A stretch of DNA of 11,489 bases, from the NCBI GenBank assembly GCA_023396465.1, contig JAEWWF010000069.1:1-11489 (forward strand), in the 5' to 3' direction. Positions 1 to 6,449 of this stretch are shown one piece after another. Each line of letters starts with the position of its first letter. The first letter of the stretch is position 1. Source of the stretch: Pseudomonadota bacterium (lineage in GTDB: Bacteria; Pseudomonadota; Alphaproteobacteria; Rhodospirillales; Rhodospirillaceae). Both the position numbers and the translations under genes were made by a program. The notes beneath the pieces were generated by a model. It saw only the letters and a list, made by a program, of their open reading frames with translations, was not told the DNA's origin and did not search any database.

Positions 1-74
1 CCGACGATCCTGGGTCACAGGGCGACCCACGGGGCGTTCCCGGGCGCCAACCTTCACCCGGCATCATGAAAACA

Positions 75-103
75 ACGAACCCCGCCAAAATGACGGGGTT
101 CGT
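75..103 (-). terminator. Intrinsic terminator, distal of a tandem pair after the chemoreceptor gene
   Basis: Perfect 10-base arms (ACGAACCCCG at 75-84, CGGGGTTCGT at 94-103) enclose a 9-base loop. Read on the minus strand, the hairpin is followed at once by TTGTTTTC, a short T-rich run, which is the layout of a Rho-independent terminator. It lies about 50 bases past the stop codon of the minus-strand chemoreceptor gene and is the only hairpin in the window with a clear T-rich tail. Confidence 0.75.
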
Positions 104-113
104 CAGCAGTCTG

Positions 114-143
114 GAACGGCGGCGCCCACGGGCGCCGCCGTTC
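114..143 (-). terminator. Very strong G/C hairpin, proximal of the tandem pair
   Basis: Fourteen-base arms, GAACGGCGGCGCCC at 114-127 and its exact complement at 130-143, leave only AC between them (effectively 13 pairs with a CACG loop). It starts 10 bases past the chemoreceptor stop codon. No T-run follows on either strand, so it is probably an mRNA 3'-end stabiliser or an assisting terminator that works with the hairpin at 75-103. Confidence 0.55.
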
Positions 144-153
144 GCGTCTCGAC

Positions 154-1587
154 TTATCGTCGCCCCAGGGTGTAGCCGAGGCGGAAACCGCCCCAGTGGC
201 GGCCCTGCACGGTGATGGGGGCGCTGACGTCCTTCATCATCACCATCTTGCCGCCGCCCATGTCGCGCTTGTAGCTGTTGAGCAGGAACGGCTTGGTGTT
301 GCGGCCGGCCGCCAGCCCGACCGGATCGTTGAAGATGCGCCGCTGACGGCAGTTGGCGGCGTTCCACAGCGGATCCTTGCCCTGCGGCTGGCTGTACTTC
401 CTGTTGTGGGTCGGCAGGTAGCCGTTGCGGTCCACCGCCGCGCAGAACAGGATGTTGCCGTCCGACGCCAGCAACGGCTCCTGGAGGCCCGGCAGAAGGC
501 GGTCGGTCAGATCGCTGAAACGGGTGGTGTGCTGCTGCGGATCGGTGCCGGGCACCGGCTTGTAGGCCTCGTCGAACAGGTCGGACAGGGTGACCCGCCC
601 AGCCCCCACTTGCTCCTCGAACAGGCGTCCGATGGCTTCCGCCGCCTCCTGGGCCCGGCGCACGTAAATGCTGTCCGCCATCTCGAAGCCATTGGCGATG
701 GCGCTGGCGATCAGCGTCTGGGTCTGGGTCATCAGGTCGCTGACCTGGTGGTTGGCGTGGTGGAGGTGGCTGCTCTCCTCCTCCACGTCCTTGGTCAGCA
801 GGCTGACGCTGTCGACCACCATGGAACAGCGGTCGAGGTTGCCGGCGGCGGCGGTGGCGATGGCGCCGATCTGCCCGCCCACGGTTTCCAACCCGTTTTG
901 CAGGGACTCGACCACATGCGACAGGGTGGCGGTGGAGGCTTCGACGGCGGAAGCGTGCTCGCGGCTGCCGGCGCTTTCGCGGACCAGATCGCCGATCAAC
1001 TTCTCCAGATCGGCGACCGTGTCCTCGATATGGGCGGTGGCATTGCTGGTCTGCTGGGCCAAGGCCTTGACCTCGCCGGCCACCACGCCGAACCCCTTGC
1101 CGGCCTCGCCGGCCCGCGCTGCCTCGATGGTGGCGTTGAGCGCCAGCAGACGGGTCTGCTTGGCGATGGCCTCGATCTCCTGGCTGACGGCCGAAACCTG
1201 CCGCAACGCCTCCGACAGACCGGCAAGCTGCTGCTCGATGCGGCCGACGGTGCGGACCAAGTCCTGGATGTCGCCGGTGGCGCGGTCGAGGGCGGCGCGG
1301 CTTTCCCGCGCCTCGGCCAAAACCTGTTCGGCGGCGCCATTGGCGGTGCCGGCGGCACGATCGATGTCGTGATTGGCCGCCGCCATTTCCTCCGCCGCGC
1401 CGCGCAGGTGATCGAACTGCCCAACACTGCCGCTCAAGCGGTCGTTCACCGCGCCGATATCCAGGGCGACAGCGGCAAGGCTTTCCCACAGGGGCCCGAT
1501 GCCGCGCACGATACCAGCGGCGGCGGCAGTATCATTCGTATCGCCACCGGCGCTGAGGCCGGGCTGGCGACGCATCCCATCGTCCAT
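154..1587 (-). CDS. Soluble methyl-accepting chemotaxis protein with C-terminal PAS/Cache-like sensor domain
   Basis: Chemoreceptor that would control CheA kinase activity through CheW in a cytoplasmic array. Numbers count from an ATG at 1593. Residues 60-290 form the helical signalling domain. The hairpin tip around 139-180 has IAKQTRLLALN, IEAARAGEAGKGF and VVAGEVKALAQQT, the MCP signature. No membrane segment or signal peptide is visible. Residues 335-479 form a separate globular domain with NRKYSQPQGKDPLW, CRQRRIFNDPVGLAAGRN and GRHWGGFRLGY, resembling the PAS/Cache-like sensor found at the C-terminus of many soluble receptors. The usual order, sensor first, is therefore inverted. The start at 1587 (477 residues) is preferred because AGGGAGG directly abuts the 1593 ATG but stands 6 bases before 1587. 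A weak promoter is possible (TTGCGT at 1696-1701, CACAAT at 1673-1678, 17-base spacer). The tip has Arg147 where Asn is usual. The ligand is unknown. Family call is very secure. Confidence 0.95.
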   Translation of the reverse strand: MDDGMRRQPGLSAGGDTNDTAAAAGIVRGIGPLWESLAAVALDIGAVNDRLSGSVGQFDHLRGAAEEMAAANHDIDRAAGTANGAAEQVLAEARESRAALDRATGDIQDLVRTVGRIEQQLAGLSEALRQVSAVSQEIEAIAKQTRLLALNATIEAARAGEAGKGFGVVAGEVKALAQQTSNATAHIEDTVADLEKLIGDLVRESAGSREHASAVEASTATLSHVVESLQNGLETVGGQIGAIATAAAGNLDRCSMVVDSVSLLTKDVEEESSHLHHANHQVSDLMTQTQTLIASAIANGFEMADSIYVRRAQEAAEAIGRLFEEQVGAGRVTLSDLFDEAYKPVPGTDPQQHTTRFSDLTDRLLPGLQEPLLASDGNILFCAAVDRNGYLPTHNRKYSQPQGKDPLWNAANCRQRRIFNDPVGLAAGRNTKPFLLNSYKRDMGGGKMVMMKDVSAPITVQGRHWGGFRLGYTLGRR

Positions 1588-1593
1588 GAACAT

Positions 1594-1600
1594 CCTCCCT
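1594..1600 (-). promoter_or_regulatory. Ribosome binding site that decides the chemoreceptor start
   Basis: The minus strand reads AGGGAGG followed directly by ATGTTCATG. A Shine-Dalgarno sequence cannot serve an ATG it touches, but it is ideally spaced (6 bases) for the second ATG at 1587, so translation probably begins there. Confidence 0.7.
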
Positions 1601-1748
1601 GCGCACGGCGCCGCCGCCCCATCATTCTTTTGGATGGTGATCGGTGACCCCGGCTTCCTGCTTCACAGCCGAATTGTGGGGGGAAGATGTACCGGACGCA
1701 AGCGCTCCACTACGGAAAAAGTCTAGGGGCACCACTTCCGATGGTATG

Positions 1749-2330
1749 CTAGGCACCCTTCAGCAGCAGATCGGTGGCACCGTTGACCAACAGGCTGAGC
1801 ACCAGATCGAGGATGACGATCCCGGCCGCCGTCGCCCCACCCAGATCCAGCCCGCGATGGGCGATGAACCAGCCGTAGAGCAGAAAGGCGCTGGTCGCCA
1901 TCAGGAACAACAGGGCGATCAGCCCGTCGGGCGCCATGCCGGTCAGTTGCAGCAGCGACAGCGGCAGCAGCAGCGCCGCCACCACCAGTTGGAACCAGTT
2001 GTAAGCCACCATGTAGCGAAAATAATGCTGCTGCCGGTCCAGCACCTGGGTCACCGTCAGCATCACCACCGGAAAGACCAGCCAGCCAAGAACAAAGGTC
2101 ATCAGTTCCAGCGACAGGAATCGCGGCGCCGACGCCTCCACCTCGGCATTCAGGTAGTAGACGCCAGCCTGGAGCAGGTAGAACGGCAGCGTCACGATGG
2201 CGACGTAGAAGGAGGTCCAGAACCCCTCCACCGTGGCATTGAAGCGGTCGAGACCGCTCGGGTCCATGCGGAGGATGCGATGGAGCCCGTCAAGGCTCGC
2301 CGCCGTCTCGCGTATGGAGGGAGCGCGCAT
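1749..2330 (-). CDS. Five-helix integral membrane protein, possibly Yip1-like
   Basis: A 193-residue protein with a short polar N-terminus and about five hydrophobic helices, near residues 36-60, 72-96, 107-129, 134-156 and 163-185. The size and helix count suit the bacterial Yip1-like membrane family, but no diagnostic motif is decisive and no enzymatic residues stand out. It begins 4 bases after the dapE stop codon and has only a weak ribosome binding site, so it is probably translated by coupling to dapE and belongs to the same transcript. Its position invites a link to lysine or cell-wall precursor metabolism, but that is inference from location only. No strong terminator is seen between its stop and the next gene downstream. 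The gene is secure; the function is unknown. Confidence 0.8.
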   Translation of the reverse strand: MRAPSIRETAASLDGLHRILRMDPSGLDRFNATVEGFWTSFYVAIVTLPFYLLQAGVYYLNAEVEASAPRFLSLELMTFVLGWLVFPVVMLTVTQVLDRQQHYFRYMVAYNWFQLVVAALLLPLSLLQLTGMAPDGLIALLFLMATSAFLLYGWFIAHRGLDLGGATAAGIVILDLVLSLLVNGATDLLLKGA

Positions 2331-2334
2331 GGCG

Positions 2335-3525
2335 TCAGCCCGCCGCCGCCAGCGGGTAAGCGGCGAGGATGCGGTGGTAGATCGCCGTCAGGGCCTCCAG
2401 GTCGGCCAGTTCGATGTGTTCGTCAGTCTTGTGCATGGTGCGCCCGACCAGACCGAATTCCACCACCGGACAGGCGTTCTTGATGAAACGGGCATCGGAG
2501 GTGCCGCCGGACGTGCTCTCCTCCGGCCGGCGGCCGGTGACCGCCTCGCAGGCGTCGGCCACCAGCGCCGACAGAACCCCCGGCGGGGTCAGGAAGGCAT
2601 CGCCGGAGATGGACACGTCGAGGTCGAACAGCCCGCCCTCAGCGGCCACCTCCAGCCGTTCGCGGACCCAGGACGTCAGCCGCTCGCCGGTGTGCAGGTC
2701 GTTGAAACGGATGTTGAACCGCGCCTGCGCGGCACCAGGGATGACGTTGGAGGCGGGATTGCCGACGTCGATGGTCACGATTTCCAGATTGGAGGGCTGG
2801 AAGTGCTCCGTGCCGGCGTCCAGCGGACGCTCGATCAGGGCGCCCAGCATGCGCATCAGACGGGGGATGGGATTGTCGGCCAGATGCGGGTAGGCGACAT
2901 GGCCCTGGGTGCCGTAGACCTTCACCCGGCCGGTGAGACTGCCGCGCCGGCCGATCTTCATCATGTCGCCGAGACGCGCCGGGTTGGTTGGCTCGCCCAC
3001 CAGGCAGTGGTCGATGGTCTCGCCCCGCTCGGCCAGCCACTCCAGCACCTTCACGGTGCCGTTGACGGCGTCGCCCTCTTCATCGCCGGTGATGAGCAGG
3101 CTGAGGGAGCAGCGCGGATCGCGCTCCGCCAGCAGACGGGCGACGGCGGCCACGAAAGCGGCGATGGCGCCCTTCATGTCGGCGGCGCCGCGGCCGAACA
3201 GGCGGCCGTCGATGACCTCCGCCGCGAAGGGATCGACCGTCCAGCCCTCGCCCACCGGCACCACGTCGGTGTGGCCGGCGAAGCAGAAGTTGGGACCGGT
3301 TTCGCCCCACCGGGCATAGAGGTTGTCGATCCGCCCCTCGCCCTCGCCGAACGGCAGCCGGGTGCAGCGGAAGCCGAGAGCCTCCAGGGCCCGTTGCAGC
3401 ACGTCGAGCGCGCCGTCATCGCGCGGCGTGACGCTTGCCCGGCGCAGCAGGGCGCGGGCGAGCGGCAGCGGATCGGTCAGAGCGGCCGGCGACGGGGCAG
3501 CGGCATCGGTGGCGGCGGTAGTCAC
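2335..3525 (-). CDS. dapE: Succinyl-diaminopimelate desuccinylase DapE
   Basis: Zinc-dependent M20-family hydrolase that converts N-succinyl-LL-2,6-diaminopimelate to LL-diaminopimelate and succinate in the cytoplasm, for lysine and peptidoglycan synthesis. At 396 residues it is slightly longer than the usual 375-380 because of an N-terminal extension of about 15 residues. The full metal and catalytic set is visible: His85 (FAGHTDVVP), Asp116 (GAADMKGA), catalytic base Glu149 and ligand Glu150 (GDEEGD), Glu178 (VGEPTN) and His365 (TMHKTDEH). These match the spacing of the Haemophilus influenzae enzyme (67, 100, 134, 135, 163, 349). SNVIPG and the STSGGTSDARF block are also typical of DapE. 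The start is GTG, supported by AGGAG at 3531-3535 on the minus strand with a 5-base gap. It follows dapD by 18 bases, so both share the dapD promoter. Confidence 0.97.
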   Translation of the reverse strand: MTTAATDAAAPSPAALTDPLPLARALLRRASVTPRDDGALDVLQRALEALGFRCTRLPFGEGEGRIDNLYARWGETGPNFCFAGHTDVVPVGEGWTVDPFAAEVIDGRLFGRGAADMKGAIAAFVAAVARLLAERDPRCSLSLLITGDEEGDAVNGTVKVLEWLAERGETIDHCLVGEPTNPARLGDMMKIGRRGSLTGRVKVYGTQGHVAYPHLADNPIPRLMRMLGALIERPLDAGTEHFQPSNLEIVTIDVGNPASNVIPGAAQARFNIRFNDLHTGERLTSWVRERLEVAAEGGLFDLDVSISGDAFLTPPGVLSALVADACEAVTGRRPEESTSGGTSDARFIKNACPVVEFGLVGRTMHKTDEHIELADLEALTAIYHRILAAYPLAAAG

Positions 3526-3543
3526 GGGCTCTCCTGGCCTTTC

Positions 3544-4386
3544 TCAGTCACGCAGCAGGTCGTTGATGCTGACCTTGGAGCGGGTGCGCTCGTCCACCCG
3601 CTTGATGATGACGGCGCACGACAGGCTCGGCCCCATGCTGCCGTCGGGCAGCGGCTTGCCCGGCAGCGAGCCCGGCACGACGACGGAATAGGCCGGCACC
3701 CGGCCCATGAAGGTCTCGCCGGTCTCGCGGTCGACGATCTTGGTGGAGGCGCCGATGAACACGCCCATGGACAGCACGGCGCCTTCCTCGACCACCACGC
3801 CCTCGACCACTTCGGAGCGGGCGCCGATGAAGCAGTTGTCCTCGATGATGACGGGGCCGGCCTGCAACGGCTCCAGCACGCCGCCGATGCCGGCGCCGCC
3901 GGACAGGTGAACGTTCTTGCCGATCTGGGCGCAGGATCCGACGGTCGCCCAGGTATCGACCATGGTGCCGCTGCCGACGTGGGCGCCCAGGTTGACGAAG
4001 GACGGCATCAGCACCACGCCCGGCGCGATATAGGCGGAGCGGCGCACCACCGCGCCCGGCACGGCGCGGAAGCCGGCCTGACGGAATTCGGTCTCGCCCC
4101 AGCCGGCGAACTTGCTCGGCACCTTGTCCCACCAGGTGGCACCGCCGGGACCGCCGTCGATGACGCTCATGTCATTGAGGCGGAAGGACAGCAGCACCGC
4201 CTTCTTGGCCCACTGGTTGACGACCCAGCCCTCGGCGCCCTTTTCGGCCACCCGCAGCTCGCCCTTGTCGAGCAGGGCGAGCGCGGTATCAACAGCCTCG
4301 CGGGTTTCGCCGCCGGTGGCGGCGGTGATGCCGTCGCGGGCGTCCCAGGCGGATTCGATGGCGGTCTTCAGGCTGTCGAGGCTCAT
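3544..4386 (-). CDS. dapD: Tetrahydrodipicolinate N-succinyltransferase DapD
   Basis: Transfers succinate from succinyl-CoA to tetrahydrodipicolinate, the step before the DapC aminotransferase and DapE. The protein has 280 residues, normal for the family. Residues 1-100 form the N-terminal helical domain (WVVNQWAKKAVLLSFRLND). Residues 105-240 form a left-handed beta-helix of hexapeptide repeats (IAPGVVLMPSFVNLGAHVG, MVDTWATVGSCAQIG, CFIGARSEVVEGVVV). Asp144 and Glu192 sit in the segments that carry the active-site acid pair in studied DapD enzymes. The C-terminal cap ends SINDLLRD. The frame stays open for 37 more codons upstream, but ATG 4386 is chosen: GGAG lies 8 bases before it, the MSLDSLKTAIESAW start is family-typical, and the promoter falls inside the extension. 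First gene of dapD-dapE-membrane protein. Confidence 0.97.
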   Translation of the reverse strand: MSLDSLKTAIESAWDARDGITAATGGETREAVDTALALLDKGELRVAEKGAEGWVVNQWAKKAVLLSFRLNDMSVIDGGPGGATWWDKVPSKFAGWGETEFRQAGFRAVPGAVVRRSAYIAPGVVLMPSFVNLGAHVGSGTMVDTWATVGSCAQIGKNVHLSGGAGIGGVLEPLQAGPVIIEDNCFIGARSEVVEGVVVEEGAVLSMGVFIGASTKIVDRETGETFMGRVPAYSVVVPGSLPGKPLPDGSMGPSLSCAVIIKRVDERTRSKVSINDLLRD

Positions 4387-4429
4387 GCGGCCGGCTCCGG
4401 TCCTTGGTCGTGCAGGGAAATGGTTCGTG

Positions 4430-4457
4430 AACATACCCCGGCCCCGGCCCAAGTCAA
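4430..4457 (-). promoter_or_regulatory. Sigma70-like promoter of dapD
   Basis: On the minus strand TTGACT (4452-4457) is followed after 16 bases by TATGTT (4430-4435): 5 of 6 and 4 of 6 matches to the -35 and -10 consensus. Predicted start is near 4423, giving a leader of roughly 37 bases before the dapD ATG. The match stands out in G/C-rich surroundings. Confidence 0.65.
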
Positions 4458-4515
4458 CCGTGCGCCGGCGCCCCGCCCGATCCCATCCGACGGGCACCCC
4501 GGAGCAGGGCCGCAG

Positions 4516-4544
4516 TTGGCATTACAAGCCGAAGGGGATAGGAT
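4516..4544 (+). promoter_or_regulatory. Sigma70-like promoter of the diguanylate cyclase gene
   Basis: TTGGCA (4516-4521), 17-base spacer, TAGGAT (4539-4544): 5 of 6 and 4 of 6 consensus matches at ideal spacing. Transcription would begin near 4551. That excludes the in-frame TTG at 4545 as a start and supports the GTG at 4584. Confidence 0.65.
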
Positions 4545-4572
4545 TTGCCCCGGAAGGGTCACGGGGAAAGCT

Positions 4573-4579
4573 GGGGGAA
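4573..4579 (+). promoter_or_regulatory. Ribosome binding site that decides the GTG start of the diguanylate cyclase
   Basis: GGGGGAA lies 4 bases before GTG 4584. No other start codon in this frame near the promoter is equally well placed. Confidence 0.5.
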
Positions 4580-4583
4580 ACAG

Positions 4584-6449
4584 GTGGTCGAGAAACCGTC
4601 ACGGACGGCAGCCGCACGGCTTGGCGTGCTGGATGACGAAGACGCGCACGGCGGCGGCGGTGACGCCGCCCTTCTTGTGCTGACCCGCAAGTCCCTGGAG
4701 ACCTATCCTGGCGGCATGCTGCTGATCGATCCCTACGACCGTCCGGTCGGCATCGGCCCTCGGTCCGACGGTCTGATGGCGGCGCTGGAGCGTGAGGCCG
4801 GCGCCGCCGCCCCGGCCTCACCCCTCGCCTCCCCGCCCCACGCCGATGGCCTGCCGGCGGCGCTGCCTGGCAGCGTCCGCATCCTGGCCGCCCGGGCCCG
4901 CCAGGACGGGGAGGCGGTGGAGGAAATCCTCAGCTTCCCCGGCGAGAGCGGCGCATGCTGGTTCCGCCTCACCCTGCTGCCCCTGGATGGCCCACAGGCC
5001 GGCGGCCTGTTGCTGCTCGCCCGCGACATCACGCTGGAGCGCACGTTGCGCGCGGCGCTGGTGGAATCGCGGCAGCGCTACAAGGATTTCGTCGAAATCT
5101 CCACCGACTTCGCGTGGGAGACCGGGCCGCAGGGCACCTTCGTCTTCATCAGCCCGCGCGGCGCGCTCGGCCATTCGGCGCAATATCTGGTCGGCCGGGC
5201 GCCCGACGCGCTGGTGGCGGATTACTTCGGCCCCGGCGAGGTTCCCTTCCTCACCCGCGATCCGGTGGAGGAAGCCGATGTCTGGCTGCGCACCGCCTCG
5301 GGCGCGGTCGCCTGCGTGCGCATGTCGGCAACGCCGCTGTTCGCCACCGACGGCACCTGGGTCGGCGCCCGTGGCGTCGGCCGCGATGTCACCCGCGAAC
5401 GCGAGCGCGACGCCGCCCTCGCCCGCGCCCGCAATCGCGAGCGCATCCTCACCTACGTGGTGCGCGCCATCCGCGACGAGGTGGACCCCGCCAACATGCT
5501 GGCGGTGGCGGCGGAAACGCTCGGGCGGGGCATGGGCGCCACGGTCTGTCAGGTATTCCGCGTGCAGGAGCAGCCGGAGGGCGAACCGCCGCCCGCCGAC
5601 GGCGCCGTCACCTTCGTGCCCGGTGCCCGCTGGGGCGATCTCGGCTATGTCGCCGCCGGGCCGGTGCTCGACCGCCTGCGCCATCGCATGGGCCGGCTGG
5701 AACTGGAGATCGGCGACTGGCTGGTGATGGCGGTGCCCACCTTCTACCGCCAGGAACTGAACGGCGCCGTGGTGCTGTGGCGTCAGGCCGAACGCGGCGG
5801 CTGGAACGAGGACGACCGCCTGCTGATCGCCGATATCGGCAGCCAGCTCGGCATCGCCATGGAACAGATATCCAACCACGAGCACATCCTGCGCATGTCG
5901 CGCACCGATTCCCTGACCGGCCTGTTCAACCGACGGGCCTTCTTCGAGGAGCTGGACCGCCGCTTCCGGCGGCTGGAACGCGACCGCAGCCCGGCGGCGC
6001 TGGTCTACCTCGACCTCGACAACTTCAAGCTGGTCAACGACCTGCGCGGCCACCAGGCCGGCGACAAGGTGTTGCAGCACCTCCGCGATCTGTTGCTCGG
6101 CAACACCCGGCCGACCGATCTGGTGGCACGGCTCGGCGGCGACGAATTCGCCTTGTGGCTGGAAGGCGCCGACGCCGCCGTCGCCGAGACCAAGGCCCAG
6201 CGCCTGATCGAGGCGGCGCAGCCGCTACGTCAGTGGTCGGGGCGCGACGACCGCCCCCTCAGCCTGTCGCTCGGTGTCGCCGTCTACGATCCCGCCCGGC
6301 CGGAAAGCCTGACCGACATGCTCGCCCGCGCCGACGAGGCCATGTATTCCGCCAAGCATACCGGCAAGAATGCCTACCGCCTCGCCGCTCCGGCCCCGCA
6401 ACCGGGTTCCCAAGGATCGATGCGTGAGCAGGAGGGCACCCCATCATGA
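4584..6449 (+). CDS. Diguanylate cyclase, PAS-PAS-GAF-GGDEF
   Basis: Makes the second messenger c-di-GMP from two GTP. In 621-residue numbering: a degenerate PAS domain (about 37-152), a better PAS domain (163-272, DFVEISTDFAWET to GVGRDVTRERERD), a GAF-like domain (285-429, from ILTYVVRAIR to LLIADIGSQLGIAMEQ), and a GGDEF domain (439-602). The cyclase domain opens DSLTGLFNRRAFFEEL, carries YLDLDNFKLVND and has an intact GGDEF active site (518-522). RPTD at 509-512, five residues earlier, is a textbook RxxD inhibitory site, so the enzyme should be active and product-inhibited. There is no EAL or HD-GYP domain and no membrane segment, so it is a cytosolic sensor enzyme; the bound cofactor or signal cannot be read. 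The last codons overlap the next gene by ATGA. A TTG start at 4545 is a less likely alternative. Confidence 0.95.
   Translation: MVEKPSRTAAARLGVLDDEDAHGGGGDAALLVLTRKSLETYPGGMLLIDPYDRPVGIGPRSDGLMAALEREAGAAAPASPLASPPHADGLPAALPGSVRILAARARQDGEAVEEILSFPGESGACWFRLTLLPLDGPQAGGLLLLARDITLERTLRAALVESRQRYKDFVEISTDFAWETGPQGTFVFISPRGALGHSAQYLVGRAPDALVADYFGPGEVPFLTRDPVEEADVWLRTASGAVACVRMSATPLFATDGTWVGARGVGRDVTRERERDAALARARNRERILTYVVRAIRDEVDPANMLAVAAETLGRGMGATVCQVFRVQEQPEGEPPPADGAVTFVPGARWGDLGYVAAGPVLDRLRHRMGRLELEIGDWLVMAVPTFYRQELNGAVVLWRQAERGGWNEDDRLLIADIGSQLGIAMEQISNHEHILRMSRTDSLTGLFNRRAFFEELDRRFRRLERDRSPAALVYLDLDNFKLVNDLRGHQAGDKVLQHLRDLLLGNTRPTDLVARLGGDEFALWLEGADAAVAETKAQRLIEAAQPLRQWSGRDDRPLSLSLGVAVYDPARPESLTDMLARADEAMYSAKHTGKNAYRLAAPAPQPGSQGSMREQEGTPS

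Noticed and set aside
11..29. Small TGGGTC/GACCCA stem at the left edge
   Set aside because: Six pairs with a 7-base loop are expected by chance in G/C-rich DNA, and it lies beyond the stronger terminators.
196..1647. 483-codon plus-strand frame opposite the first chemoreceptor
   Set aside because: Same shadow effect: repetitive Gly/Ala/Val/Leu sequence without recognisable domains, mirroring the chemoreceptor codons.
4387..4497. Upstream extension of dapD by 37 codons
   Set aside because: The extension contains the predicted dapD promoter and is unlike the DapD N-terminus; the internal ATG has a suitable ribosome binding site.
2233..4683. 816-codon open frame on the plus strand opposite dapE and dapD
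   Set aside because: Its translation is low-complexity and rich in His, Gly, Ala and Gln, with no family resemblance. Both opposite genes have complete catalytic motifs. In high-GC DNA such antisense frames arise from the third-position bias of the real genes.
4818..6080. Long minus-strand frame opposite the diguanylate cyclase, and a similar plus-strand frame at 8658-9791
   Set aside because: Both mirror genes with clear motifs (GGDEF; globin and MCP tip) and read as compositional shadows.
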